DNA of 64,000 nt from JAVBRA01 sp031548435 (GCA_031548435.1 JAVBRA010000008.1:1-64000); one strand, 5' to 3'; shown: positions 51,749 through 61,740, counted from the first letter of the stretch. Program-made: numbers and translations. The notes: generated from the sequence alone by a model not told the origin.

Positions 51749-52732
51749 TTATTTCTTCGCCTCGCCGACGACCGGTGCTCCGGAGGGCTTGGCGATGCTT
51801 TCGCGCATCTGGGTGTCGGCCTGGATGTTCTGGAACTTGTAGTAGTCCATGATGCCCAGGTTGCCCTTGCGGAACGACTCGGCGATGGCCAGCGGGATCT
51901 CGGCTTCGGCTTCGATCACCTTAGCGCGGGCTTCCTGCGCCTTGGCTTTCATCTCCTGTTCGATGGCCACGGCCATGGCACGCTTCTCTTCGGCGCGGGC
52001 CTGGGCGATGTTCTTGTCGGCGTTGGCCTGATCCATCTGCAGCACGGCTCCGATGTTGCGCCCCACGTCGATGTCGGCGATGTCGATTGACAGGATCTCG
52101 AACGCCGTACCGGCATCGAGGCCTTTCTCCAACACCACGCGCGAGATGAAATCGGGGTTCTCCAACACCGACTTGTGCGAGGCCGACGAGCCGATCGACG
52201 ACACAATCCCCTCGCCCACACGGGCCAACACGGTCTCTTCGCCCGCGCCGCCGACCAGTTGCTTGATGTTGGCGCGCACCGTCACACGGGCTTTGGCGAT
52301 CAACTGGATGCCGTCCTTGGCAACGGCTGTCACCGGCGGCGTGTTGATCACCCGCGGGTTGACGGACATCTGCACGGCTTCGAACACGTCGCGGCCGGCC
52401 AGGTCGATGGCCGTGGCCATCTGGAAGTCGAGGTTGATGTTCGCCTTCTGGGCCGACACCAGCGCGTGCACCACATTGGCCACGTTACCGCGGGCCAGGT
52501 AATGCGCTTCGAGTGAGTTGGAGTCGAGCTTCAGGCCGGCCTTGGTGCCCTCGACCATCGCCGAGACGATGACCCCCGGCGGCACTTTACGCCAGCGCAT
52601 CAGCACCAGTTGCAACAGAGAGATCCGTACGCCCGACAGGATGGCCGAAAGCCACAGCCCCACGGGAATGAAATAAAGTATCACGATCAGCAGAACGATG
52701 GCCGCGACGATCAGAATAGCGATAGTAGGCAT
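51749..52732 (-). CDS. floA: Flotillin-like protein FloA
   Basis: A 327-residue SPFH/flotillin protein with one N-terminal membrane hairpin (about 5-30), a PHB domain ([29 protein letters not shown]) and a C-terminal coiled coil rich in Ala/Glu/Lys. It organises membrane microdomains. It is the last gene of a SPOR-like/nfeD/floA group; the nfeD-floA pairing is classic. The NfeD gene ends 26 bases upstream. Confidence 0.94.
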   Translation of the reverse strand: MPTIAILIVAAIVLLIVILYFIPVGLWLSAILSGVRISLLQLVLMRWRKVPPGVIVSAMVEGTKAGLKLDSNSLEAHYLARGNVANVVHALVSAQKANINLDFQMATAIDLAGRDVFEAVQMSVNPRVINTPPVTAVAKDGIQLIAKARVTVRANIKQLVGGAGEETVLARVGEGIVSSIGSSASHKSVLENPDFISRVVLEKGLDAGTAFEILSIDIADIDVGRNIGAVLQMDQANADKNIAQARAEEKRAMAVAIEQEMKAKAQEARAKVIEAEAEIPLAIAESFRKGNLGIMDYYKFQNIQADTQMRESIAKPSGAPVVGEAKK

Positions 52733-52758
52733 AATGATTCGGTTTATGGTTATTTGGT

Positions 52759-53220
52759 TTAAGCTTTGGTTACCACGATTTCACTGCCCGACACGCGAAC
52801 CACAACGATCTCCTGCTTGGGATCGATGTACGAATCGAGCGACTTGGCTTCGACAATGCGTCCGTTGATCATGACGTTGCCCATCGGGGCCAAGCGGGTC
52901 ATGGCGACGCCCCGGTCGCCCACGGCAAGTTCGGCCGTCTTGTTTTCGGTTTCAACCGTCGAGTCGACGGCCTCGTCGAGCGACATCTTCTTCCATGTCC
53001 GCGACCGCAGCGACACCCACACCAGCACCGCCGCCAACGCCACAACAACGGCCAGGATATACAGCGCTCCGTCGAGTCCGTAAAGCTCGTAGCCATACCA
53101 TACCGACACGCCGAACGAAACCGCGGCGCCGATGCCCGCCACCGTAATGCCGGGCAGCAGCACCAGTTCGGTGAGCAGGAGCAGCAGCCCCAAGACAGCT
53201 GTTACAATAATGATCGTCAT
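52759..53220 (-). CDS. NfeD-family membrane protein
   Basis: A 153-residue protein with three membrane segments (about 3-22, 27-47, 53-70) and a C-terminal OB-fold domain (about 95-150: [26 protein letters not shown] in outline). It is the short NfeD type without a protease domain, the usual partner of FloA. It is coupled to floA in one operon and follows the SPOR-like gene by 24 bases. Confidence 0.92.
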   Translation of the reverse strand: MTIIIVTAVLGLLLLLTELVLLPGITVAGIGAAVSFGVSVWYGYELYGLDGALYILAVVVALAAVLVWVSLRSRTWKKMSLDEAVDSTVETENKTAELAVGDRGVAMTRLAPMGNVMINGRIVEAKSLDSYIDPKQEIVVVRVSGSEIVVTKA

Positions 53221-53244
53221 CTCTTGTCTATTTTCAGAAGTTGG

Positions 53245-54789
53245 TTATTCGTCTATCGTTTTCACCTGCGCCCTGTTCACGCCGGAAAAGTTGGCCAGTT
53301 CCGTTGCGATTTCCGCAGCAACCGCGTGGTCATTGAACAATCCGACGGTAAACAGATAGCCGTCATCGGCCTGCACCCGCGAAATATCTTTGTCAGGGGC
53401 CTGTTCGGCCAAAAGCATTTTCACCTCGTCGGACATATCGCCGGCGGTTAAGATTTCGATCACATATTGGCCTCCGTCCCCTTCCGAAGAAACAACGGCG
53501 CCCGGAATCCTGTCCACCTCGTTCTGGCCGTAAAACTTGCCGTCGGCCCATCCCACGACAAAAGCCTGGGAGAAAAGCCTTTTCACAGCCGGAAGATCGG
53601 CTTTGGCCTCATCGAGCGTTTTGTATTTGCCTGTAAAGTAACGGTACACCGACTCGCTTTGGGTGTAGAACAGCGGATAGGCGTTGCGGAATCGCGACAC
53701 CGGGGCCGGGGCATTGGAGGCCATGATCTGGATCGAGAAGACTTTATCCGTACGCATGAGGGAGAACTCCGGAACCGGGTTCGAGGCCGAATAAACCGGC
53801 GCACTTTTGCGCACAAACGGCTCGTAAGTAACGAACGAGCGCTCGGCCAGCGAAACATCGGCGAAATCGTAGCTCACCTGCAACACCTGTTTTCTCAACC
53901 TCTCCAGCGAGTCTTTCGCCGCCGACAAACCGCCCCGGGAAGCCACGAACAGCTCGTAATCGATCACCAGCGCCTGCTGGCGGGGATAGGCGTAATAGGC
54001 TTTGGACAACACGTTGGCCTGCGCGGCGCCGATGCGGATCTCGCGCCCCTGTTCGTTGAGCGCCTGCATCTGCGCCGCCGCATCGCCGCCCAGCTTATCC
54101 AGCAACAGGTTGTAAGCGTCGCTCTTTATCTCGAAGATACTGTCCCACAGCGCCGTGAATCGGGCCGAGTTGTCATCGGCCAGGGCGCGCAACCGGGCAT
54201 ATTCGCCCATGCACGAATCGGCCACGGCGCTGTTGCCGGTCGAAGAGTAGAGGTCGGCTGTTGCCGCCAGATGCTCCCTGAACGAGAGGAATTCGTCCGA
54301 CAGGGCGGGAATGGCGGCGTATCGCTCATTGGCCTCGACCAGCCGGCCCACTTCGGCCGCAGGGAGGTTTTTCACAATGATATCCGACCCGAAGAAAGGC
54401 TTTTCCGTTCCGGGCAACGAATCTTGCACCCGGGGGGCAGGTTCGGCCCCACCCGAAGAACTGAACGATGCAATGACATAGTCCTGCTCGATGCGGCTGA
54501 TCTTCGACGAGAGCGTACCGATGGCGTTGCGAATCTGGAACACCGCGCCCTCCATGCGGATGATATCGCCCGAGACCTTGTTGCGGTCCTGGGTGGTGTC
54601 TTGCAGCAGGAGCCGCGTCCGATCGATCCGATCCTGGACAGAGTCGGCCTGACGGTAAAGCTCCTTTTCGTTGGCAATGAGCGACATATATTCAGCATTG
54701 CCCTCCAACCCCACGATATGCGATACACGCTGCCCCAGACACAGGGCGGCAACGCAAAAACTCAGCGCGAACAATACAGTTCTTCTCAT
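53245..54789 (-). CDS. Secreted coiled-coil protein with SPOR-like C-terminus
   Basis: A 514-residue exported protein (signal MRRTVLFALSFCVAALCLG). Residues about 35-110 form a coiled coil. Two SPOR-like repeats follow near 365-435 (FSIQIMAS, YRYFTGKYKTLDEAKADLPAVKRLF, FVVGWADGKF) and 445-510 (YVIEILTAGDM, GLFNDHAVAAEIATELANF). SPOR domains bind denuded peptidoglycan at septa. The middle part is not recognised. It is the first gene of the operon with nfeD and floA; the family assignment rests on the repeat pattern only. Confidence 0.68.
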   Translation of the reverse strand: MRRTVLFALSFCVAALCLGQRVSHIVGLEGNAEYMSLIANEKELYRQADSVQDRIDRTRLLLQDTTQDRNKVSGDIIRMEGAVFQIRNAIGTLSSKISRIEQDYVIASFSSSGGAEPAPRVQDSLPGTEKPFFGSDIIVKNLPAAEVGRLVEANERYAAIPALSDEFLSFREHLAATADLYSSTGNSAVADSCMGEYARLRALADDNSARFTALWDSIFEIKSDAYNLLLDKLGGDAAAQMQALNEQGREIRIGAAQANVLSKAYYAYPRQQALVIDYELFVASRGGLSAAKDSLERLRKQVLQVSYDFADVSLAERSFVTYEPFVRKSAPVYSASNPVPEFSLMRTDKVFSIQIMASNAPAPVSRFRNAYPLFYTQSESVYRYFTGKYKTLDEAKADLPAVKRLFSQAFVVGWADGKFYGQNEVDRIPGAVVSSEGDGGQYVIEILTAGDMSDEVKMLLAEQAPDKDISRVQADDGYLFTVGLFNDHAVAAEIATELANFSGVNRAQVKTIDE

Positions 54790-54807
54790 AACACGAACAA
54801 ATCTCTC

Positions 54808-54815
54808 AAAGATAA
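54808..54815 (-). promoter_or_regulatory. -7 element of the SPOR-like/nfeD/floA operon
   Basis: TATCTTTG on the minus strand, 18 bases before the start codon at 54789. No clear -33 at normal spacing. Confidence 0.5.
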
Positions 54816-54841
54816 CGATAATTTCCCGAACTACCGCACTC

Positions 54842-56287
54842 CTACCGCCACGATTTCATGATAAACAGTTGCAGGAACCCGAATATCTCCAAACGTCCCA
54901 ACAACATCAGGAACGTGAGCACAACCTTGACAAACATCGACAACTCGCCGTAGTTGCCCAGCGAATAGACCTTGCCGAATCCCGGGCCGACGTTGCCGAT
55001 ACAGGCCGCACACGCCGAAAAGCTGGTCATCAGGTCTTCGCCGGTGAAAGCGATCAGCAGCGAACCCAACAACAGCGATACCAGATAAATGGCGATGTAC
55101 AGAACGGCATTGTGCACCACCGCGTCGTCCTGATAGACGTTGTTGAGCCGGATGCGGACAATGGCGTTGGGGTGTTGCTGCAACAGAATCCGGCTTTTGA
55201 TCGTCTTGAACAGCAGGATGACGCGGTCCATTTTCAGCCCCCCCGCCGTCGATCCGGCACACCCGCACTGTATGGTGCAATAGATCAGGGCCAGCACCGC
55301 AAAGGGAGGCCAAAGGCTCGAATCGGCCGTGGCCAGGCCGGAGGTGGACATCACCGAGGCCACCTGGAACGACCCGAACCGGAGCGAACTCAGGAACGTG
55401 GGATAAATGTCCGACAGCCACAGGTTGACCCCCACCAGCAGGCATGCCGCCAGAAGAACAATCATGTAGATGCGCGACACCTCCGAAGTGAACAGGTTTT
55501 TCCGTTTTCCGGTCAGCGTGGCGAAGATCAGCCCGAAGTGCATGCTGGCAAGCGTCATGGCCGCGATCAGAATCACCTCGATGCCGATGTTGTTATAAAA
55601 GGCGATGCTCTGGTTCTTGGTGCTGAAGCCGCCCGTGGCAATGGTCGAAAAGGCGTGGTTGACCGAGTCGAACCAGTCCATGCCGGCAATACGCAGCAGC
55701 ACCGCCAGGCTGACGGTAAGCCCGATGTAAACGAACAGCAGGATCTGGATGACGTTGTGGGTGCGGTATTTATAATTGTCTTTGGCCAGGGTCGACATCT
55801 CGACGCTCGACAGCGTCATTTTGAGCTTGCCGAACGAAGGCAACACCAGCAGCACGAACATCACCACCCCCATCCCCCCGATCCAGTGGGTCGACGAACG
55901 CCAGAACAGCAGCCCCTTGGGCAGCGCCTCGACGTTGGACAGAATGGTGTTGCCCGTGGTGGTGAATCCCGACACGCTCTCGAACCACGAATTGATCAGC
56001 GAAAACTCGCCGCCCCACATCATGTAAGGCAGCATCCCCGCGAAGCACGACGCCAGCCAGGCCAGCACTACCACGGCAAACCCCTCCTTGTTGTTGAGCT
56101 GCGAACTCGACCGGACGAAAATCAAAGGATACACCCCGAGGATGGTGGTAAAAAGCGTACTCATCATCAACGGCTTGAAGGCAGAATCGATGCCATTGAA
56201 GAGCGAGATCATGGCCGACAGGAACATGAAGACGGCGTTGAGCAACAGCACCAACCCGATATACCGGAGTATGATATTGGGCCTCAT
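54842..56287 (-). CDS. trkH: TrkH-type potassium uptake channel subunit
   Basis: A 481-residue inner-membrane protein with four pore loops, each with the selectivity glycine: TTTGNTI, TIATGGFST, VMSTSGLAT and CIGNVGPGFG. Family blocks STHWIGGMGVVMFVLLVLP and CGCAGSTAGGLKM are present. Its length is normal. The gating partner TrkA is not in the window. It follows the sensor-like gene by 9 bases, an unusual neighbour. Confidence 0.94.
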   Translation of the reverse strand: MRPNIILRYIGLVLLLNAVFMFLSAMISLFNGIDSAFKPLMMSTLFTTILGVYPLIFVRSSSQLNNKEGFAVVVLAWLASCFAGMLPYMMWGGEFSLINSWFESVSGFTTTGNTILSNVEALPKGLLFWRSSTHWIGGMGVVMFVLLVLPSFGKLKMTLSSVEMSTLAKDNYKYRTHNVIQILLFVYIGLTVSLAVLLRIAGMDWFDSVNHAFSTIATGGFSTKNQSIAFYNNIGIEVILIAAMTLASMHFGLIFATLTGKRKNLFTSEVSRIYMIVLLAACLLVGVNLWLSDIYPTFLSSLRFGSFQVASVMSTSGLATADSSLWPPFAVLALIYCTIQCGCAGSTAGGLKMDRVILLFKTIKSRILLQQHPNAIVRIRLNNVYQDDAVVHNAVLYIAIYLVSLLLGSLLIAFTGEDLMTSFSACAACIGNVGPGFGKVYSLGNYGELSMFVKVVLTFLMLLGRLEIFGFLQLFIMKSWR

Positions 56288-56296
56288 CGGGATTCG

Positions 56297-57043
56297 TTAT
56301 TTGGATTTGTTTGCCTTGATCGTGTCGATCAGCTCGTCGATGCCTTCCTTCAGGTCGGCCACCTCGTCGCGCGCCTCGGTCGTCACTTTGAACGGGATCT
56401 TGAGCTTGAGGTAGTTGTCCAGCGCGCGCGACATCTTCACCACCGGACGGATGAAATAGAGGTCGATCATGTAAAAGAGCATCAGCAGGATGAGCACGGC
56501 CACCCCCAGGGCGATGACCGCAGGCATAATGGCCCAATAGACGTTGTTTTCGAGCATATACGACTCTTCTTCGGCATATGCGTTCGAGAACTGGATCAGG
56601 TTCTGGACATTGCGCAGCAGCTCCTGGTGGGCGGGCTGGCATTCGTCCAGGTACCAGCGCCCCCGGTCGATGTGCGACGAATCGGCGGCATTCTGGATCA
56701 GCCGGAAGTAGTTGTCTTTGGCAACGATCGCCGAATCGGCCACCGACACATCGTCGTACATCCGCCGGAACTTGAGGAACGCCTCGTCCATCTCCTGCTT
56801 GTTGCGGCTGAGCTCCAGCGCCTCGTCCCCGCCGTGGAGTAGCGACCAGACCAGGTGTTTGTTCTGTTCTTCGAGCAGATCGAGGATCTCGACCGTCAGG
56901 TCGATCGCGTCGTTGTTCTGTTCCACGATGGTGGTATTGAGGCGGGTGAACAGGTTCAGCTCCGAATACGAGATGACTCCCGACATCAGCAACAGGAAGC
57001 CGAGCGCAGCGAACCCCAGCATGATTTTTTGACGTATCCCCAT
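56297..57043 (-). CDS. Chemoreceptor-like sensor without output domain
   Basis: A 248-residue protein with two membrane segments (about 8-28 and 170-195) enclosing a helical periplasmic 4HB-type domain (about 30-168), then a HAMP-like tail (IRPVVKMSRALDNYLKLKIPF, then EVADLKEGIDELIDTI). The layout is that of a methyl-accepting or histidine-kinase sensor cut off after HAMP: there is no kinase, cyclase or signalling domain. It is co-transcribed with trkH. Function unknown; it may regulate the channel by direct contact (inference). Confidence 0.72.
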   Translation of the reverse strand: MGIRQKIMLGFAALGFLLLMSGVISYSELNLFTRLNTTIVEQNNDAIDLTVEILDLLEEQNKHLVWSLLHGGDEALELSRNKQEMDEAFLKFRRMYDDVSVADSAIVAKDNYFRLIQNAADSSHIDRGRWYLDECQPAHQELLRNVQNLIQFSNAYAEEESYMLENNVYWAIMPAVIALGVAVLILLMLFYMIDLYFIRPVVKMSRALDNYLKLKIPFKVTTEARDEVADLKEGIDELIDTIKANKSK

Positions 57044-57065
57044 GGCGGCACAATGGTTTAAACTG

Positions 57066-57096
57066 CAAATTTATAAACTTAAACCGGTTATAACCG
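57066..57096 (-). promoter_or_regulatory. -7 box and 12-bp palindrome upstream of the sensor-trkH operon
   Basis: TAAATTTG (57073-57066) is an exact -7 match, 23 bases before the sensor gene start. A perfect palindrome, CGGTTATAACCG (57085-57096), sits where a -33 or an operator would lie. The rest of the gap up to 57271 shows nothing I can name. Confidence 0.45.
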
Positions 57097-57271
57097 AGAG
57101 TTTGCCAGGTTTTTTTCGTCCCGGAACCGGAAGCAAACCCGGCGGCGGCTTTGGAAACCGGAATCCACCGTCCCCTCTTAAGCGCAGGCCCGCTTCGGGC
57201 AAAAATGTTCCCTCGCCGGATTTCAGGACAAAAAGCACACGCAGCGTTACCGGCAAAACATCCGGCAAATG

Positions 57272-58843
57272 TCATTTTTTATTGCCGCGCCAGCTCCGCA
57301 ACTTCATCTGCACCAACTTGCGGGCGGTGGCGAAATTCTCGCGCATGGCAACCGAGCTGGCAAGCAGGTAGGCGCCATACACCGTGGCCGAAACGGCGGT
57401 TATCACCACCGCGTTCACGAGCCATTCGAGGTAATCGGCCGGGGCGGTATAGAGCGTCGGCCAAAGAACAAACCGCACCACGCAGAAAGTGAGGGCAAGC
57501 CCGGCCATGAAATTCAGCACATGGGCCCAATAGCGGCCTACCCCCTCGCCAAACCCCTCGCGGAACAGGAAACAGGGTTTCCACACCCCTGCAATGAGCC
57601 CCGTGCTGACGGTAGTGCCCAGCACAACGCCCAGCAGGCCCCAATAATACCCCGCCGCCACCGAGATCGCCAGGTTGAGCGCCGCCTCGGTCCACGGGGC
57701 CCACACGTCGCGGAACTTGCCGTAGGCCTGGATAAACATTTCGTTGGCCGGCCGCAGGATCGAGATGAAGATGTTGGCAAGCATCAGGATGAACACCGGG
57801 CGGTCGAGCAGCACCGGGCCGTCGATCGATTTCGAGAACCATGCCACCACCGGGTCGGTCAGAAAGTAGAGGCCGATGATGAGGACTCCGGCGATCCAGT
57901 AACGCAACGACAGCATTTGCAGGTACACCCGGCGGATCTTGCCACGGTCGCCCGAGGCGATGAGGTTGCCCACGCTGGCCGCACCGCTGTCGAACAGCGC
58001 CACCATGAACGCCGACGTTTTGACGAAGATCATGGTGTAGTTGGTATAGCGGGTCACCATCGAAAAGTCGTACAGCAGCGAAATGACGATGTTGTCGGTA
58101 TAGAACAGCACGATGGCGGCCACCTTGTGGTTGAACACCTGCCTGATCTTCCCCACCAGTTCGCGGTATTTCCGCATCAGTTGCCTTCCGGCGGCGATAT
58201 CGGTTTTGAGCCAGGGGTATTCCCGGTCGATTTTGCGGTTGAGCGACAGCGAGATCGCCACGCCCCCGGCCAATTCGATGGCCAGCCACACCATGTAGCT
58301 CTGCGTCAGCCAGTACAGGGCCGCCATCTGCAACAGCACCTTGACGGTGCGGTAGCCGTTGAACCGTGCGGCCACCATGTAGTTTTTCTGGTCGGCCACC
58401 AGCAATATCTGCCGGTAGTTGACAAAATAACCCATCAGGGCCACCGCCAGAAAAACGTAAAACGCGACATAAATCTGCCACATGGCCGCGTCCTTGCCTG
58501 CGAATATCAGCGGAAAGAAGAGCGACAGCGCCACCCCGGCAACCAATATCCACCCGCCGATGCGGCGGTAGAGGTAACCCATCAGCGAAACGATTTCCGA
58601 GATGGCGCCGCGGTCGCCGTCGTGGATGGGGCGGTAAAGCCAATAAGCCGTGGCGGCCCACACCCCCAACTCGGCCAGGTTGAGGTAGCCGAGCATGTCG
58701 CCGATGGTGGAGTTGAGGCCCATGACCCCGTCCCCCAGCCCGTCGATAAACACCCGGCGCGAAACAAAGGCGATGACCAGGGTGATGAAATAGAACAGCA
58801 GGTTCACCTTGGCGTTCTTGACTGTTTTTTTCACCCTTTCCAT
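57272..58843 (-). CDS. Polysaccharide flippase-like membrane protein (MATE/MOP clan)
   Basis: A 523-residue protein with about 12-14 membrane segments, related to Wzx/polysaccharide biosynthesis proteins. The start MERVKKTVKNAKVNLLFYFITLV and the early SRRVFIDGLGDGVMGLNSTIGDMLGYLNLAELG block (in outline) match Bacteroidota flippase-like transporters. The start at 58843 fits homologous N-termini; an ATG at 58921 would add 26 residues made of a duplicated sequence. It is a single gene, not in a visible glycan cluster. Substrate unknown. Confidence 0.85.
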   Translation of the reverse strand: MERVKKTVKNAKVNLLFYFITLVIAFVSRRVFIDGLGDGVMGLNSTIGDMLGYLNLAELGVWAATAYWLYRPIHDGDRGAISEIVSLMGYLYRRIGGWILVAGVALSLFFPLIFAGKDAAMWQIYVAFYVFLAVALMGYFVNYRQILLVADQKNYMVAARFNGYRTVKVLLQMAALYWLTQSYMVWLAIELAGGVAISLSLNRKIDREYPWLKTDIAAGRQLMRKYRELVGKIRQVFNHKVAAIVLFYTDNIVISLLYDFSMVTRYTNYTMIFVKTSAFMVALFDSGAASVGNLIASGDRGKIRRVYLQMLSLRYWIAGVLIIGLYFLTDPVVAWFSKSIDGPVLLDRPVFILMLANIFISILRPANEMFIQAYGKFRDVWAPWTEAALNLAISVAAGYYWGLLGVVLGTTVSTGLIAGVWKPCFLFREGFGEGVGRYWAHVLNFMAGLALTFCVVRFVLWPTLYTAPADYLEWLVNAVVITAVSATVYGAYLLASSVAMRENFATARKLVQMKLRSWRGNKK

Positions 58844-58945
58844 CCGCTGAATTTTGAATGGGGCGCCTGCCGGCACCCGGAAAATATTGGTTTTTATTTT
58901 GACCGAAGCGCCCGCAGGCATCCGGAAATAATAACTTTACCTTGA

Positions 58946-58953
58946 CAAAGGTA
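58946..58953 (-). promoter_or_regulatory. -7 element of the flippase gene
   Basis: TACCTTTG on the minus strand. It would start transcription near 58940, upstream of both possible start codons. It lies back to back with the S9 peptidase promoter. Confidence 0.5.
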
Positions 58954-58973
58954 TGCAAATCCGTTAATTTTGC

Positions 58974-58981
58974 TATCTTTG
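58974..58981 (+). promoter_or_regulatory. -7 element of the S9 peptidase gene
   Basis: TATCTTTG, an exact match, 64 bases before the ATG. No clear -33 at normal spacing. Confidence 0.5.
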
Positions 58982-59045
58982 TCAGGACTAAATGAATTTA
59001 CCCGGGCGCCGCAAGGCGTCCCTCAACCCCAAAACAAACGCCATC

Positions 59046-61532
59046 ATGAAAAAACGGATACTCTCGGCCGTTTCCGTCTGCCTGTTCCTGACCGCCGCGG
59101 CCCAGCAGACGCCCGCCACCCAAAGCAATTACGACCTTCCGGCCCGCTTTTCGCCCGACAACGTAAGGAAAATGATCTTTTCGACCTCGGTCGACGCCCG
59201 GTGGCTGAAACACTCCGACCGTTTCTGGTACTCGTACCAAACCCCGGCCGGAACCCGCTGGTACATCGTCGACCCGGCGGCCAAAAGCAAGAAAGAGCTG
59301 TTCGATCCCGTGGTCATGGCCGCCGAACTGACCAGGATCGTGAAAGACCCCTTCGACGCCCAGCACCTGCCCGTCCGCAACCTCAAATTCCAGGACGACG
59401 AAAACCTGATCCGGTTCGAAATCCCGAGTACGCTCGAAGTCGAGAAACAGGACGACGAGGCCGATAAAGACACCACCGCAAAGAAGAAAAAGCCCGAGAT
59501 GGAAAAGAAAACGTTCTATTTCGAGTACGACATCCGGAGCCGGCGACTCAAGGAGCTGACCGACTACAAGAAACCCAAGGAGACCCCCGGCTGGGCGGGA
59601 TGCATTTCGCCCGACAGCACCGTCATGGTGTTCGCCCGCGACTACAACCTCTACTGGATGGACAGCACCAACTACAAGAAAGCGATCAAAAACGAGAACG
59701 ACTCGACCGTGGTCGAACACCAGCTCACCACCGAGGGGATCAAGAATTTCGCTTTCGGCGGCGGCTACGACGAGTCGGAAGAGACCGACAAAACCAAGAT
59801 CGGGGAGAACAAAAAGAAACGCCACGCGGCCTGGGGCATCGAGTGGTCGCCCGATTCGAAGCATTTTGCCATGATGCGCACCGACAGCCGGTCGCTGAAA
59901 GATTTCTGGGTCATCAACTCGCTGGCCTCGCCCCGGCCCGCACTCGAAAAATACAAATACCAGATGCCGGGCGAAGAGGAATCGCCCATCACCCATCTGT
60001 ATGTCTTTGACATGGAGGCCAAAACATACAGCGAGATCGACATCGCCCTGTTCAAAGACCAGACCGCCGGCATCCTCTCGGCCGACGTCCCCAAGAAAAT
60101 ACGCTACAACTCCGAATGGGTGCCCGACGTGTGGATGGGCGACAACGCCGGGTTCTATTTCACCCGCACCAGCCGCGACCTCAAGCGCATCGACATCTGC
60201 CATGTGGACATCGCCTCGGCCCGGGTCAAAGCCGTGATCGAGGAGCGGATGAACGTCTACATCGACATGGAAGACCTGAAACTGATCAACAACGGCAAGG
60301 AGCTGATCCACTGGTCGGAACGCGACGGCTGGGGACACCTCTACCTCTACGGCTCGGACGGCACGCTGAAGAATCAGATCACCTCCGGCCCGTTCCACGT
60401 GGCCTCGATCGAGGGCGTGGACGACGCCAAACGCGTGGTTTATTTCACCGCCAACGGCCGCGAGCCGGACGAAAACCCCTATTACAAACACCTCTACCGG
60501 GTGAATTTCGACGGATCGGGCCTGAAACTGCTCAATCCGGGCGATTTCAACGCCGCCGTGTCGATGTGCGACGACACCCGGTTTTTCGTCAGCAATTTCT
60601 CGCGTGTCGACACCACACCCACGACCGACCTGTACGACAACACCGGCAAAAAGATCATGACCCTCGAAACCGCCGACCTGTCGAACCTGCTGGCCGCCGG
60701 GTATAAGTTTCCTGAACCGTTCACGGTCAAGGCCGCCGACGGCATCACCGACCTTTACGGCGTGATGTACAAGCCCTACGACTTCGACTCCACGAAAACA
60801 TACCCCATCATCGAGTACGTCTATCCCGGCCCGCAGACCGAGGCGGTGAACTACTCGTTCGGCCGCATCGGCAACCCCACCGACCGCCTGGCCCAGTTCG
60901 GCTTCATCGTCGTCACGGTCGGCAACCGCGGCGGCAGCCCCGAGCGCTCGAAATGGTACCACACCTACGGCTACGGCAACCTGCGCGACTACGGACTCGA
61001 AGACAAAAAAGTGACCGTGGAACAACTGGCCGACCGCCACCCCTATATCGACAAGTCGCGGGTGGGCATCCACGGCCACTCGGGCGGCGGGTTCATGTCC
61101 ACGGCGGCCATGCTGGTCTATCCCAACTTCTTCAAGGTGGCCGTCTCGTGCGCCGGCAATCATGAAAACAACATCTACAACCGCTGGTGGAGCGAAAAAC
61201 ACCACGGCGTACTCGAAAAAGTGGCCGACGACGGCGACACCACCTTCATCTACCAGATCGCCAAAAACTCGGAAGTGGCCAAAAACCTCAAGGGCCGACT
61301 GCTGCTGGTCACGGGCGACATGGACAACAACGTCAATCCGGCCAACACCCTGCGCGTGGTCGACGCCCTGATCAAAGCCAACAAACGCTTCGACATGCTC
61401 ATCCTGCCCGGACAACGCCACGGCTTCGGCGACATGACCGAATACTTCTTCTGGCGCATGGGCGACTACTTCACCGAATCCCTGCTCGGCGATTCCGAGA
61501 ACACCGTCGACATACCGCAGATGAACAGATAG
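59046..61532 (+). CDS. Secreted S9-family (DPP-IV-like) serine peptidase
   Basis: An 828-residue exported peptidase (signal MKKRILSAVSVCLFLTAAAQ). An eight-bladed DPP-IV-type propeller N-domain (about 50-570) precedes the alpha/beta-hydrolase domain. The catalytic triad is Ser679 (GHSGGG), Asp760 (GDMDNNV) and His792 (GQRHGFGD). Such periplasmic enzymes release dipeptides or trim oligopeptides for uptake. The start at 59046 gives the signal peptide; the open frame upstream lacks family similarity. It is a single gene followed by a long hairpin. Confidence 0.93.
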   Translation: MKKRILSAVSVCLFLTAAAQQTPATQSNYDLPARFSPDNVRKMIFSTSVDARWLKHSDRFWYSYQTPAGTRWYIVDPAAKSKKELFDPVVMAAELTRIVKDPFDAQHLPVRNLKFQDDENLIRFEIPSTLEVEKQDDEADKDTTAKKKKPEMEKKTFYFEYDIRSRRLKELTDYKKPKETPGWAGCISPDSTVMVFARDYNLYWMDSTNYKKAIKNENDSTVVEHQLTTEGIKNFAFGGGYDESEETDKTKIGENKKKRHAAWGIEWSPDSKHFAMMRTDSRSLKDFWVINSLASPRPALEKYKYQMPGEEESPITHLYVFDMEAKTYSEIDIALFKDQTAGILSADVPKKIRYNSEWVPDVWMGDNAGFYFTRTSRDLKRIDICHVDIASARVKAVIEERMNVYIDMEDLKLINNGKELIHWSERDGWGHLYLYGSDGTLKNQITSGPFHVASIEGVDDAKRVVYFTANGREPDENPYYKHLYRVNFDGSGLKLLNPGDFNAAVSMCDDTRFFVSNFSRVDTTPTTDLYDNTGKKIMTLETADLSNLLAAGYKFPEPFTVKAADGITDLYGVMYKPYDFDSTKTYPIIEYVYPGPQTEAVNYSFGRIGNPTDRLAQFGFIVVTVGNRGGSPERSKWYHTYGYGNLRDYGLEDKKVTVEQLADRHPYIDKSRVGIHGHSGGGFMSTAAMLVYPNFFKVAVSCAGNHENNIYNRWWSEKHHGVLEKVADDGDTTFIYQIAKNSEVAKNLKGRLLLVTGDMDNNVNPANTLRVVDALIKANKRFDMLILPGQRHGFGDMTEYFFWRMGDYFTESLLGDSENTVDIPQMNR

Positions 61533-61607
61533 ACGATCGGTTGCTCCGGAACGCAGCCCAAGCTTTTTGGAAATACTCTCGACCGGCCTTGATCTCGATT
61601 TCATCAT

Positions 61608-61680
61608 CCCTCTATAAAAGAGTCCCCTCATGCAACGTTCAATACAACGAACTTGCCTTGAGGGGACTCTTTTAAGAGGG
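61608..61680 (+). terminator. Long hairpin after the S9 peptidase gene
   Basis: The 15-bp core (AAAAGAGTCCCCTCA, 61616-61630, with TGAGGGGACTCTTTT, 61659-61673) is extended outward by CCCTCT/AGAGGG. Inside the loop CAA-GTTC can pair with GAAC-TTG. It works as a terminator for the peptidase gene, but is longer than needed for one. Confidence 0.7.
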
Positions 61681-61740
61681 ATGTCGGGCCTGGGCAAAGT
61701 CAAGTCACGAAAAACAAAGTTTTTCCCAAGAGTTTTTTGT

